Shown one piece after another: positions 1 to 14,100 of a stretch of 64,000 nucleotides of DNA. Both the position numbers and the translations under genes were made by a program. The notes under the pieces were generated by a model. The model did no database searches. It had not been told where the DNA came from and saw only the letters and a list, made by a program, of their open reading frames with translations. This stretch comes from Synanceia verrucosa (taxonomy: Eukaryota > Chordata > Actinopteri > Perciformes > Synanceiidae): NCBI GenBank assembly GCA_029721515.1, contig CM056567.1, positions 7,589,507 through 7,653,506 of the forward strand. Reading direction: 5' to 3'. Within the stretch, counting starts at the first letter, position 1. Each line of letters starts with the position of its first letter.

Positions 1-650
1 GCTGACTGCCATAACCCTCCAACATCCATTACTAGGTGCATGTGTCATTCACCATAGCTCGGGTCAAAGGTCGTGTCCCAGCCTTCATATCATAGTCTTG
101 TATTCCGAGCTGTCTTGCGTTATATGTGCATATGCTTCTGACCATGCAGAGGTAGCACAGGAAATCACTGCTGAATGCAGCGATATTACCGTCTATTTCG
201 CTCATAATGGGAGTGCACAGACCCTCCATCACACCACTGTATTCACCTCATTCTTATGAACACAAATTCATGAAGGACATTTTGTCAAAGGTCTACTTGG
301 ACTTAAGGATGAACTCATTTTGGAGGCCAAAGGTCAAGGTCACCGTGACCTCACGTCCATCCTATTTTCATGAATGTGGTTTCTTCAGGGAATTTCTTTA
401 AATGTTTCACAAATGTTCATTTGGACTCAAACACTAATTGGATTTGATGGTCAAAGGTCAAGGTCACTATAACCTCACAAAACCAATATTTGGTCATAAA
501 TCAAGATTTCATATGTTAATATGACAATCGCTCACAAATGTCGAATAGGATAAAAGATGAAGTGATGATATTTTGGACCGATATGGATGTAAACTGCAAT
601 TTGATTGGTTGTCGGGAGCATTCTACCATGAGGTGGTAATTCTAGTTTCC
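1..650. repeat. Dispersed repeat with nuclear-receptor half sites
   Basis: Two degenerate units about 124 bp apart share TTGGACT.AA, then AGGTCAAGGTCAC and ACCTCAC (near 295-355 and 418-476). The style (GGTCAAAGGTCAAGGTCACTGTGACCTCAC) is one I know from many teleost noncoding sequences. It appears to end near TTCTAGTTTCC at about 650. The family name is not known to me and the left end may be outside the window. Confidence 0.55.
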
Positions 651-3600
651 TTTTCATAAAAAGACGAAGTACCTCCACAGTGCAATACAAGAAAATACCT
701 GTTAGCTTTAGCCTCAGTCTTTTAGCACAATGTGTATGTCACTACCAAAGCATGCATTTAAGACTCCTTTACAAGATATGGTCTGGACCGATTGGAGAAA
801 TTTGTGTGTGTAAATCTACTAAAGAAGTGCATTTTGATACAAGTGCCTTCAAAGCAGGAGTAATGTGTGTGTGCGCTGAGGTAAGATAACTTTGGAAGGA
901 AAGTTACACCATGGGAAAGGGAGCAGAAGAGATAGTGGTACCAGATAGTGAGAGCATCAGGAGCAGAGCTAAGAGCCTGTGCTTAGTGCCTTAATGGATG
1001 ATTTCAAAGAACACTCACACTATTTGGCTGGGAGCTGACCTCCCCAAATCTATAAAACTGTTGTGATTGACAAGGTAGAGGGTCAGCAGTGTATGTGTCT
1101 GTAGTGCTCAAAATATCTCCACAAAAAAAACCCCAACTTACTAGGACTGTTAAAGGTGGGATCTGATATGGCTATAGGATTTGGGCTCAATGGTACTTTT
1201 GAGTCTCAGGCATGATTACTAATCTTGACATATTAGAGTATATGCATCTGTTTTTAAGAAAAATGATTTTATGATCGGTTATCATAAAATTACACATTGC
1301 TATAACACAGCTATGCTTTAGCTCATATCCTGTTCAGCGGAAGACAGCGTCACTTGACCGAACAGGAATAGATGTGTTTTGTTTCTGACAGAGGCTACAG
1401 TGGTTTGCTGGGAATAATCAAAGAGCTGCTTAGTTAGCATATTGCAGCACCAGGGAGCAGGACTGAAAGTGCAAGAAAAAGAGTGGATTTACAGATAATG
1501 ATGATGAGCTCAATAACAAAGACGGCAACAAAATTAAAACAAAGCAATCTCAGCTCTGGAAATTTGAGATAAAATGTCCTCACACAAAAGACATCCTAAA
1601 GGCAGTCAGATCAAGGTCGAGGCAGTTTGCAAACAGACATGGATGAATGGCGGTTTAATAAGACAGACAGACTGACGCTCACAGACCTGGCGTCTTCAGG
1701 TTGTGACTCACAGACCAGGAACCCAGATTAAAAGGGGAGAGGGCGTAAGGAGGGAGTCCTGTTTTGGTCAGCTGAGGGGGAGGTAAAAACCGAGAGGAAG
1801 AGTGTGGAAGAGCTTAAGGAGGAGGGAGTCCTTGTTTTATAGATCTGTGTTTGTAACGTCTGTGCTTATCCACTGTGAATAGGAAGGAAGAAATGGGTAA
1901 CATATTTAAAAAAGAAAATGAACAGAGGGATGAAGGAGAGTATGAGACTGTGGGTGCGAGGGCTGCAGAGATCAAGAGGAAGATGGAGCTCAGGAAGGAG
2001 GACAGTTTATGGTGATGCTCTGTTTGTGACGGCTGTCTGCTAGATGAAAACAGGGCCTCTTTAACTCCTCGCGGGTTAATGGAACTTTTATGAGTTTGTC
2101 CTGCAATCATGTAACCCCTGGCGTCTCCTCTCCTCTGGGTCCTTCTCACTCATTCCCTCGCTGTGTCTTTTCTTTTTCCCCCTATCACAGGGCAGATCAG
2201 AGGTGAGCCGCTCCTGTGTTTCTGTAAACACTGCTCTCTCTCTGCATCAGGTTTATGGGGACAGGACCGGTTAGGAGGAGCTCTAAGACAGTGGGTGACT
2301 CACTGGTCTGGCTTAGTTTACATTAGGTAAAGACTTGTTTAGGCAGTGGTTAGTATAGTCAGGTGGGGAGTATGGACAGCAGCAGTATAATGGCTGCCCA
2401 GAGGTCTTTACCAGTGCGAGAAATAACTAGTATGTAGTAATAATAAGTTTCACAGAATGAGGGTGTTTAATTTAAAAATTAAAAAGTAGCAGCTCATTTG
2501 GTTTATTACAATAACCACATTTCCAAACCCAGACACCAAGACTTCTGTAACACCCCTCGCCCAAACCCCACAACTAAAATCGGTCCCACTACTTGGATAA
2601 AAGCGGTTAGATGTCTGACAATGCAAGGTGTATTCAGCACAGGAGAGGTGGGGGTGTCTGTAGATGTGGTGGATTGATGGAGATTGGCACAGAAATGCGA
2701 TGGGATCCCGACCGACCAGGTCTCCCCATCATAAAGCACGGCTGAGGGATGAATGGCTGCGGGCCAGACGCAACTTTTAATGCTCGGCAATGACTCACAC
2801 TGACTGTCAGTAATGAGTTTTATTCACTTCCATCATTTGAGTGTCGATTGCGATCATGGGGCTATCTGAGAAGCGTGATTGACGGGATGGAGTCAGATAT
2901 GTAGGGTGGAAGAGTGGGATAAAGAAGGACAGAAGGGAGCTGGATGCTGATGATAATAATGTTAATAATGTTGATGCTAAGACATTTGTGCCTTTGGTAA
3001 AAAAGTATGCAGCAGACACAATGATGAGTTCAGAACAATGCAGAGAGAAAATATAATAAACATTATAAACTAGAAACTAATCTAGCAAGATTGAATTTCC
3101 CTCTAATATCTATACTTCACCACCTAATCGCTAATTTCTCTTGATTTAATTTCACATGGTCCGTTTCCACTTTGAGCCCAAAACCAAAGTCATCACAGCT
3201 TTTTAGTGTTTCCTCAAATTTCAGTATCTATAGGTTACAGCAGCTCCTGAAGCACATGGCCAAATGCAGGCAGTTTAAAGATGATAATCAATATTGATCC
3301 CAGTTATAGAGTGAGTGTGGGTGATGTGAGGTGGAGAGGGGCGTCAGGATCAATGAGCTTTAGAGGATGGATGGTTCATTGTGTGTAGGCTCAGTGGTGG
3401 TGACAAGGCCAGAGAGATTACACAACCTGGACTCCATATCTCTCACCCTTTTTTTCTCCATTTGCCAATAGTCCTTTTACATTTGAACGCTATAATGAAC
3501 ATGTGAAAATGCATGCACTAACAGTGTCTTTGCAAGAGTGTGTGTATGCAGCGAATATGTTGAAGTGACTTGTGATGAAAAAAGCCTTATTTTTCACCCA

Positions 3601-4000
3601 CTCCAGGCTATTGATTTGGAGGCAATAAGACAGTAATCTGCTGGGCAGTTACATTAGGAGGACTTTTTTTTTTTATAGACCAAGAACTTCTGCAATAAAT
3701 TAAAGAAGGTGCACACACAAACACTCATGTAAAAACACCACACTCCAGATACCAATTTTTACTCTGAAATAAAACTGAGAATTACTTTTAGGATTTGCAG
3801 AGAAAAAAGACAACGCAGAAATGTGGTGGCATCTCAGAATGGCTGAGGATGATGGTTGGACTCTGGAGCTGTGGAGATAAAGATCCATCCCAATCGGTCA
3901 TGCTTACCTGTGACAGTAACAGAGCTTTTTCTATTCTAATAAAGCCTGTCCTCGCTATATTTACCTGCTTAGCACAGTCCAGTGCTCTGGGGCCACTGTG

Positions 4001-4003
<3 letters not shown>

Positions 4004-4046
<43 letters not shown>
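4004..4046. repeat. (GT)n microsatellite
   Basis: Uninterrupted GT run of about 21 units in the intergenic region. Confidence 0.98.
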
Positions 4047-4049
<3 letters not shown>

Positions 4050-4188
4050 GGAGAGAGACATAATGGTGACTTAGCACCTGGACATGTCAACGATATGTAG
4101 ATTCAGCGATGTTGATACAGCATCTGAATTGGCAGTGAATGCAATATATTTGTGGTGCAGAATGTGGGGAAAAAGGGATAGAAAATCC

Positions 4189-4190
<2 letters not shown>

Positions 4191-4262
<72 letters not shown>
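4191..4262. repeat. Compound (TG)n(GA)n microsatellite
   Basis: A TG run (4,191-4,234) passes directly into a GA run (4,234-4,262). Confidence 0.98.
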
Positions 4263-4267
<5 letters not shown>

Positions 4268-7200
4268 CAGTGGTGAAGATTCAGCTGTGTGGGTGAGAGC
4301 GTTGGATTAGAGATGACAGCCAAGACCGAGGAATCCCATCATTCCACGTCCAGGGAGCGCTCCATTCAGCCAGTGACACGGCCCAGTGGGGTGGGGCAGG
4401 AGGATGGGGTGCCAGTTATGCCCTGTCAGTGGGGTCTTATGACCTGATGGATATGGCGCTATGGGAAGCGAGGAACACCCTGAATATAATCTCACACACA
4501 CACTGTCATCCAAGAACAGCGCTGCAGGACGCCCAGCTCTTAAAACTGACTAATTTTCAGTTTCTTTTCATTATTGTGTGTTCCACGACATAGACAGAAC
4601 CGCACAAATACACAGGCAAGTGCACACACTTTTCTGCATCCTACTTGACAGTGAGCTGCTCTGCCCCAACTATCACTGAACTGCAAAGCCCCAAAGTTGC
4701 ATCTTCTTTCATTAGAACGGCATAATAACTATCCATCAACTCAGCCAGCCAACCGTATCGCTCCCTCCTGACGGCTGCAGCCAATCGGCTACCTCGATGT
4801 TTGAGAGCTAATTTGTCACAGTCAGCAGCATCCCTCCCATTTCTTCCTCTCCCTGAAGTGAGTGTTATTGTCATCCTAAGTCTCTGAGGATGGTTTTATC
4901 ATTCCTGCTTAGTACAGTGCTGGGACATGTCACACACATGCATGGGGCATCTCTCCACTAACCACTCTAAGCCATCTTACATGCATTTAATTTTGCTCCT
5001 CTTTTCTCTATATTGCTCACACACATACAGACAATGATTGCTGTATGTGTGTGTGCTGTTTGCTTCCACTCCGCTCTAAACGAACCAATTATGGGTGTTT
5101 ATGTAGCTTTAATGCGTGTAAGTGTCAGGAGAGAAACATTGCACTGCTCACCACCTAATCAATGAGGCCTTGCATGCTGCACCATCCCTCGCTTCTCTCC
5201 TCTCACTCGTTCTCTATCACATCATTCCTTCCTTCACGGTCCAACCTCATTTTCTCTGCCTCACTATTCCTCTCTCTCATTCCTTCTCTCTTCAATTAGC
5301 AAGAGAGACAAGAGTGAGCTATCAGGTCAATTGGCCATGAAGAGAGCTCTAAACAGACCAAGATGAGACCATTCCTGAGATGCTACGCTCAAGACAAGAG
5401 GCTGAAGATTGGTATATTTAGAGTGAATCTTGGAATTTTTTGATATTATCAGAGGTATTGTGCAAGAGAAGTGGTCGGAACCTATTCTCCAGATAGTGTT
5501 TAAGTCCTCATTGTTTTGTAATGGCTAATTCTGCCTTTAAACAGCCTATTTAGATGTAAAGTCTGGATATTCTACAGTTTTTGTGTCGTCAACTTTAATC
5601 CAATGAAAGCTACAACATTACATGTTGCAGCTTGTTCCTCTATGCTATTGGCATATGCTTTCTTGTCCCAAAACTATTAAAACACATGGACATCGTGTTT
5701 TACTTTGAGTCAATCCCATTAAAATCTGCATCGCCATTTACCAAATTGGAAAATATTTAGACTTACGCTTGAAAAAATTGTTTTGGAACTGAGAGCCATG
5801 GACAGGCCAAGGAAGTTTAACGTAATTTTAGTTTCAATATTTTTATGGGGCTTGTTGACCACAACAAAAATACAGAAATAACCAGCCTTATCCTTTAAAA
5901 TGCACATGATTATAGCACAGTCATTGTCATTTATAGCAACTACAGTATAAATGTGTGGAAAAATAGCTGAGCATCAATTAAGTCTATTTTGACCTTTAAT
6001 TATTTTTTGTTTTGCTCCTCCTTATAGACAATACAAAACTGCTAAGTAACTGCAAGCTATCAAAAGTGCACTGACATAAATGAACACTTACTTTCTGGTG
6101 TCATTTCTTAGGGTTGTTTCAAACACTCACAAAGAAATTTTCCAGACACTGGATTTGACTCCAGTCCAGTTTCTTCATCCATGTCATGAAAGCATTTGGC
6201 ACTCCTGCTATCATTCATTCAGTCATTGTTAACTGCTGACTTGGTTTTAGTGCTCATGTTACTTTAAATAAAATGATTCCAATGAATTACATGCGGTGCA
6301 TTATGTAGCTTTTAAATTTGGAGAACGCAATAGTATCTGATCTGTATTCTGTATCGACAAATAATCTGAGTTGAGGGGAGACAAAGTGCATTAAATAAAT
6401 ATAGTATTGATGAGGTTGTGCCATATTTTCTTAGTGTGCACCTCAGCTTCAATTAATGAGTTAACATTCCACAGACTGATGAACCACACAGAGCAGGTTT
6501 GTTGTGAACTCGACCCTGTGGTTTCCCTCATGGCCCTGTGGTTGATTTGTTACAGTTTATACATTCATGTCTCATTTTTCATTGCAGACCATTATTACCA
6601 CACACAGATTAATCCAGAGATACTCACTCACACCTTCCCTGGAGTTGTTGTAAAACAGAATGTGTTATTCCCACCTGACTGCTGAGCCTGGATCACACTT
6701 TACTGTGCTCTCACCCACCCTCACCCATTACAGGTCTGACACAGCAACAGCCGCCTCTGGAGCCAGCCTTACAGCTTCCTTAGTTGGTGGCAGAGATGAA
6801 TGTGGCTCAGTGGGAGCTGTGCCCCCCCCCCGGGTATTTAGGGCCCACCCTGGTGTGTCCGATGGGAACAACGAGGCCGGAGCCCCGGTACCGATACCAG
6901 TGATTATTTACCGGGCCTTGGTGTCTGTGGGAACCGAGCTGTGATGAATTCTGACGAGGCTGATGATCACTCTTCCAATGAGAGTAATTAATATAATGAA
7001 GAGCTACTGAGCATGTGCAGTAGTGTGTGATGAATAGAGTGTGCATGTTGTCGTTACTCACAGGTGACAGAGGGTGTGTGGTGGGTAATGTGAAGAGGGA
7101 AGTGTACTGTAAAAGAGGAGAGAAGGGCAGTAAGAGAAATCCAGAACAGGATATTAATTAATATAATGTTGGAGGATAGCAGGGATGTTAACCTCTTAGA

Positions 7201-10200
7201 AATCAGGGAACACTGATTAATAACTATTCGTACACCCTTTGAAAAGTGAATGAATAGATGGATGGATGGAAGACAGACAGACACTCACATATGTTGTTGA
7301 GGTGCAACCTTTCCACCAGGTAGTGGGTGCATGTTTATCACCACCCCAATCAAGATATTCTACTGAGGACTTCATAGTCATAATTAGCTGCTGCCGAGAG
7401 CCTCGCTGTCGTTGTGACATGTTACGTGCTGACCCGCTGTCTGCAATAGAATTATCTTCGCTAATGAACCTAAGCGGAGTCAATGACTCAGGATGGGGGA
7501 ATGTTGTCTACAAAACAGGAAGAACACTTGTGTGGGTGTTGTGCTGATGTGCAGACACTGTGGGTGTGGATATGAGCTACTGCTAAATGGCCTGACTATT
7601 ATTGGTGGGTTCATGTAAAAGATATCAAGGCCACGTTACTACACAGTGAGACAGCGGCTCGTTACGCACCGCCAGGCCAGCTATTATACCTGCTACAATC
7701 CAGCCGCTAATTTAGCCACATGCCACTTAACATATGTTTGATATGAATCACAGGGTGCTTAGAGGAGCCTCTCCCCCTCCCTGTGCTGTGACCCCACCGC
7801 TCTTACTTTCTTTAAGAGCAAGTCGTTAAACAGCGGAGAGGATCCACCAGGGGTTATAATGGTGAAATAATGAACAGTGTTGCCTCAGGTATTTATCACA
7901 GCAGCAACTCTCAGAGCCAGGCTGTTTTATTCTCTAAATGGCAGAGACGAGGGAGGGGGGGGTTTACCTAGAGGGTGCTTAACATCAAAGTCCAGCAGAA
8001 ATAGGAAGTTGATCATCTGTGCATAACATACACATTTAATTTCAAGACCAGTTAAGCTCAGATTCATGTGGGTGTCCCAATTGTACGAAAGGCTACATGA
8101 TGCTTGAAAAAGTAATAATTCCATATATACTGTATCTCTCAGCTCAGTATGGTGAGACTGGACTATTGTTCCAACCCCACAACACAAACAGAAGTCTTGC
8201 ATCAAACAGTGAACTCCTGCTGACACATCAGACTGGTGTCGTATCCTGGTGTGGGTGCAATTCAGTGCGGTGTGTCTGGTGTCCCGCCACTGGCTGCCTG
8301 TGGGTGAGGCTCTCCGGCTCAGACCGGCTGGCTCAGGACTCGGTCGGTCCTTCGGTCGCTCGCGTCCCCTTCAGACGTCAGCGCAGGCCGGTCTCACCCA
8401 GGCTCCTTTACAGCCTGCTTTCATGTGTCCTTTAATGAGGAAACCGCCGGCTCAGCAGCCTTCTATAAAACACAGGCAAATTAAAACACCCAAATATGAA
8501 TCAGCTATGCTGCCTAATTCAACAGACCAGACCAGAGGCGTAGCTCTTCTCTAGCTAGACATCAGGAAGAAGAGAATTATCTGCAAAGGACAAGACAGTG
8601 TTGGAGGCTGAAAGACATATCCTGCATCACAATGATCCCAGCATTTTCATGGGAGACGAGATATGTTTATGGCTTCTTAGTCTAAACCTAAAGGTTCCTC
8701 GCTTTTATGATCACATGAAGATCATCTTCAAAGCACACAGCCAAGGCAAGTGCATACTTAAGGAACAATAACAAAGTGAGTCACAAGCCCACGACACAAC
8801 CCCTGCCACCAACAGCCCACCGCAGTCTGCTACAACTGTGGCTGCCACTTAGACGACAGCAGCTCCATAAAACGTCGCGAAGAAACACCAGCCATCAGAA
8901 AAAAAAGTGAAATAAAACAAAACCACATTTGTTTTTTTTCCCCTCATTTCATTGTAATGATGGAAATAAGGGCATCATTCTGAGATTAGTGCTGCTATTT
9001 CTCCCCGACTGACGTTAAGCGTTATATGAGCGCCTGCTCAAGAGCTTTGGAGAAACAATGGAAGGACAGACCACTGAAGAGCAGAATGACTGGATATTAG
9101 CAGACTACAGGCACACATGTATGTGAGCATGCTCAACTGGGTAGCCACCACTCTGCATAGAAGCGACCATGGAAACATAGCACCCACCTATATGGCTATT
9201 TCGGCAGTGTTGAGTTGGGAGCTGACAAAAGCAATAGAGATGATCCCAGTGTTACATTTAGCACCGTTAAGGAATCAGGTTGAGTGACATCATATGTCCT
9301 TTGACCCTTGATTTAAATGATGTAATGGGTATATAAAGTGGGTAACGTGTTCAATATGCATTATGTCACAGTTGTCCACCTCCTCAGCAGCTCAACAAAT
9401 AAACAAGGAAGAGAGAGCAGCAAAAGTAGAGCAAGCTATAGAGTGAATGAAGAGGGGGAGCCCAGAAAACATCCGAAACACAACAAAATAAGAATAAAAC
9501 AGGCCTAAGTACAGATAGAGGGCAGGGCCTCTGCTGCACATTTCTAGTGATCAGGGATTATTTTTAAATCAGTCTATGTATTTTTTTAACTGTTAGTCTT
9601 CTAAGTTATTTTTAAAATAAACATTACTTTGGACAAATACATGCCTGATGTGTGATAAGTGCAGTGGCACTTAAAAAATGTTGGCCTAAATCACACACAG
9701 GTCACTTATCAGGTCAGGTCACTCTCTTTTAAAAGCTCTGTACTTACTGTACTTATCATTAACAAATGTAATTTGTAGCCCTATTTTCGTGATTTCATGA
9801 GCTATAACAAATTATACCTTTAATGACAAGTGCTTGATCTTCAGCTATATATATTTTACACATATTTTACTTTAGGCTACAGTGTGACTGAGGATCTGTT
9901 TCACAGAACAAAGACAAACTGTAGACAAATTAATGGATTTTACTACAAAAATGTTCAGTCCATTTAGAATCCTCTTCAATACTGTGCAACAATTTGAAAT
10001 ATACATTATGTACACTTGTTCAAAACAGGAAGGAACTGTTCCTCACTTACACAGATGTTGAGCGAGAGACAGCAACAGAGAGTAGGAATATGTGAGGATG
10101 GACTTAAAGCCAAAATAGGCAAGACAAAGTGCTAGACAATGAGATGATTTTTGTAGTGAACAGTATAAAATTCAAACAGCATAGGTCACAAAATAATACT

Positions 10201-11017
10201 CCAATGGCTCAATAAGTAGAGAAAAACTGTAACTATATCAAAATGGCCCGGCACATTGCACCGTGATGCACACAGTGCACATAACCAGATATGTATCACA
10301 GTATTTAAGTGGTCAATCCAGTGAGTATACATGTTGGCAGGATGACAAGTAAGTGAATAAATGACACCAACTTCCTGCCACAATCAGACAAATGTAACAA
10401 GTTATCTCTGAGTCCATTGTGTGGCTGGTTTTGGTTACCTTGTAGTGCTAGTGTAGTGCTGCTGAATATGGGATTAATATCTCCAGCTGAAAAAGGGTAA
10501 CCTTAACTCTGCACTCTATTCAATGAAATATGATAATCCTTACTGCTGCTTGCGTGATCTTTTTCATCACAGGTCATTTTGGGTAACAGGTAAACAAGCA
10601 AACTTGAACTTTAACAATCATGCAGTTATTAATTAACTATCATCTTCAGTACAACATATTATTTGCATTGGTACATAGGATCCTCCACACCTCATCCTAC
10701 CACTCATCCACTCTCAGCCCAGACTGGGAAGAGAGTTGCTTTGTCACTGGATACTGATCTAAGGTCAGTTTTAGCATTTTCCCCAAGCAGAGGGAGAGCT
10801 GTGAATTGAAAATATGATTCAGCTAATGCTATGAGGGGACATGTGCTGACATACAGTATGGTAATTGGACTGCAGATCTGTGCCTGAGGGCAAGGCCTTA
10901 GTCTCTCCTGAGCATAAGGGGATAAGGGGCACTGTGTGTGTGGTTGTAGTGTGCGTATATGTGCGCATGTGTGTATGTTTATGTATGGTAACATCACAGT
11001 CAGCACTCCCCCTCCAT

Positions 11018-11176
11018 TCAATGTCCCTCCTCCTCACGTAGGAACTGGAAGACGGATGAGAAGTCCTTGTTAGCGTAGCCGCGGGAGCACATGACTCTAA
11101 AGATTTGGTGGGCGAGGGAACCCAGAGGGATGGGTGTCTTAGTGTTGGTGGCAGTGCTTTGAGCCAGACCAAGATC
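11018..11176 (-). CDS. hibadh: hibadh coding exon 8 (C-terminus and stop)
   Basis: Encodes D278-H329 and a TGA stop. It begins DLGLAQSTATNTKTPIPLGS and ends SSVFQFLREEEGH, matching the vertebrate C-terminus. The 3' UTR continues below 11,017; no strong minus-strand AATAAA is evident close by, so its end is unresolved. Confidence 0.94.
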   Translation of the reverse strand, partial: DLGLAQSTATNTKTPIPLGSLAHQIFRVMCSRGYANKDFSSVFQFLREEEGH

Positions 11177-14100
11177 CTGGATACAGAGACACAGAGAAGC
11201 AGAGTGTGAGATAGGTGGACTGTATAATAATCTATTCTAAAGACTGATACACAGTCTAAAGTGACTGCTATAAAGTTTGTGTGTGTAATTAAACTGTCCA
11301 AGCTTGTGTGAACACTTGTGTTCACGTTGAGAGTGTATTAACAGACACCCAGATGCACTAAATAAGTCTAAAAAAGACTGACACATACAGAAGAGCTAAT
11401 GCAGTGACAGTAATTAAGTGCCACACAATAAGTCACAGATGGGATGGTGAAGAGGAGAGCAGGAGACAAAGTAATTTACAGGGTTGAAAGACTGACAAAA
11501 AAAGAGAGAAAGAAAAGAAAAAGGAGCTGAAATGATTAGTAAATCAGCAGAAAGTTAAATGATTAATCATGAGGTAAATTTATGTTTTGTTTCATTGTCA
11601 GTCTATTTTGAACTGGAGTGGATAGATTAACAAGGATCAGCTTGGCTCTGAGAAATCATATGAGCACAAGTTTTTTGACATTTTTAATTAATCATTTATA
11701 AAAATGACTGAAAGAAAGAAGCTTGTACCTTGGCCATTAGTGTGGTTCCAAAGCCGCCCTGGTAGTTGTTGGCAGAGGGGACTCCCTCCATGACACCGGG
11801 GACTGGATTGTACATGTCGCTGGACCAGCAACGACCTGAGGACATGTTGAGGATTTTCGCCAGCAGCTTGGGGTCCAAACCCAGTCTGGGAGAGGAAGAA
11901 GACACAGGTCAGTATCCCCTTTAGACTCTGTAACAGGGAAATTCATGGGTCGATCATTGGTGTAAAATGGTCAAACTGGGTACATAAACCCTGCAGCATT
12001 CTTCGATTGCGACCTGGGTCTTTCTTTCAGAATAGCTCTGCAGGCGTAAAGATTTAATGCTGGATCATGTCACACTGAGGACTCAGTAAGAGGTGGTGTT
12101 AAACGTGAAACTGCTGGTAGTGACCGAAAAGGAAAGAGGGATGTTGTTGAAGTAGTCAGGAAATAAGACAGACGGGATGTAGGAGTGCCGATTATGGAAT
12201 TTATTTTCGAAATCAAGCAAACGGGTAACATGAAAAAGATGGGTGCGGGGCGACTTGTGACTGTAGTGACCCCCACTGAACCTTATGCTAGGCTGCGACC
12301 ATTCCTCAGTGTTAATGGCTGAAGGCTTTGTAATGCTGGCTAATGCAGTATTGATGTTTACCAGCACATCTATCCTTCATCATCCCTCTTTCATGAAAAA
12401 AGAAAGTGGAGGAGGAGAAGTGGTTAAGCAGCACAGGGGAGCCATAAACCTCGCTGTCACGTATAGAAGTGCGCTCTTACTTCTGTTACCCCATTCTGCA
12501 ACAAAGACTTTCATATGCAAGACTACAAATCTCCAGGCTATGATGAGAAGAGGCAAAAAGCAGAAAGACAGAGAGAAGCAGGGTGTGAAACAAAGTGCCA
12601 AACATTACAGTAGAGGGTGTAACTACAGCGTCTTTGTTATGCAGCTTTTGTATATTAACGTTTTAAAGGCCAGCGTAAAGCGGACCACATCAAGCCCTGG
12701 CTGCCTCAGTTCACTGTTACTTACAGGCCTGTAACTCTATTCTGCTCTCAATATGACTATTAAACCATCATAGGTCCTTAAGGCCAGCAGCCTCCCTCCC
12801 TCCACCTGGCTTTCATTCTGCCATTACTACCACAGTTTTTTTATTAGCTGCCTACTAACTAATTAAGAATGGGAATTGCATTTACACTCTCTCCATGTCT
12901 CTCCCTCCTCCCTTTGTCTCTTTTGTGTCCGCACTTTTTTTTTTTTTTAAACAAACTGTTTTGGAGATGTGGCATAAGTGATGCTGCGTGCATGCATGTA
13001 TGTGTTAACATGTGTTTTAGCTTGCTTTTTTTTAAATGGCAGTCTCGCTCATGATGGCTTTTTTTAGTTTATGTCTGAAAGCGTCCCTCGTCATCCTGAG
13101 TCTCTTTTCCTCTGCCTCCTCTCCTCTTCCTCCCCCTCATCTTCCCTGCTGACACCTCCCTGTCTGAGGACTCTGGGGGACATATGTTTGGCATCGCCCC
13201 CCCATCTCTCTGCACACACAGCCCCTCCCTGCGTTCTGGGTCAGCAGCTGAAAAGGTTACTGGCTGAGCTACAATAAAGCGCGTCCGAGCGCGCAGATCG
13301 TTTGTTATAGCGACCAGAGACGCTGACGGGGAGCTGTTGTCCTCTGTTAACGATAAATCAATGAAGTTCCCCTCCTGCTCCCATCACACACGCACAGCCA
13401 CTCACACATGGCCGCGGTTATTAGCTGACGCAGTGGTGTTGTTCCTCGCCTGCGGTAATTTGCGTGGAGAAGAGGACATGTCACGCTTTAACAAGATTGA
13501 CACGGATAAACACACAAAGATACAAACGTGTTGCTGTGCTATGTCGCTGCACATTAAAGAAATGTGAGAGTGAGAGGGATGGAGATGAAGATAAGAGGCG
13601 AGGGGTTTTATGTGCTGGGGAGCTCGAAGCAGGTGGAGTTCATTTGCAGAGCTGATATTAACTGTCTGTTTCATTACGATTGGCTTCTCGTCCTCGTCTG
13701 ATGCCACAGGAGAGGAAGCCCAACCCGTTCCCCATTTATTATTACATTAAAGAGCTAACGAGCACATATACACACACAAGCATTTACTATCCCATTTAAA
13801 GAGGCAACAAGCGCATTTATCACCTAACTTCAATCTTCATCGGAACATATGCTCGCAATTCATTTAAGGAGGAGAGATGTGTGTCTGTGTTCATGTGTTG
13901 TGGCGAACCTATTCCTGTCTCTCAACACAAAGGGTTGTATCTTGTTATGTCCTCCATAAAACAAATAAAGGAGCAAATATATGTGTTCCAGCTTGTGACT
14001 GCATGTTTGTATGTATGAATGAGTGCAGGAACACAGCCAGTGCAAGGTGAACCATAAGCTGTGAAAGCCTAATATCCCTTCCTGGGCCAGTCGCCTTGTC

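Larger units (their letters stand above)
651..11017. other. Intergenic region downstream of hibadh
   Basis: No frame with exon-like conservation or splice context was recognised in 10 kb. It holds (GT)n at 4,004-4,046, a (TG)n(GA)n block at 4,191-4,262, repeated TAATTA motifs near 6,985 and 7,155, and GC-normal unique sequence near 6,840-7,000 and 7,630-7,830 that could be conserved noncoding DNA. The lowest part next to 11,017 is hibadh 3' UTR of unknown length. By vertebrate synteny it should lead towards evx1 and the hoxa cluster. Confidence 0.6.

Noticed and set aside
1814..2149. 111-codon minus-strand frame, Ser/Leu-rich
   Set aside because: Low complexity from a purine-rich plus strand; no conserved motif and no exon signals.
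8249..8440. GC-rich frame reading ...SRHWLPVGEALRLRP..., reminiscent of the LHWLPV motif of LINE reverse transcriptases
   Set aside because: Only five residues match, and no other reverse-transcriptase motif or LINE tail is near. Probably chance in GC-rich sequence.
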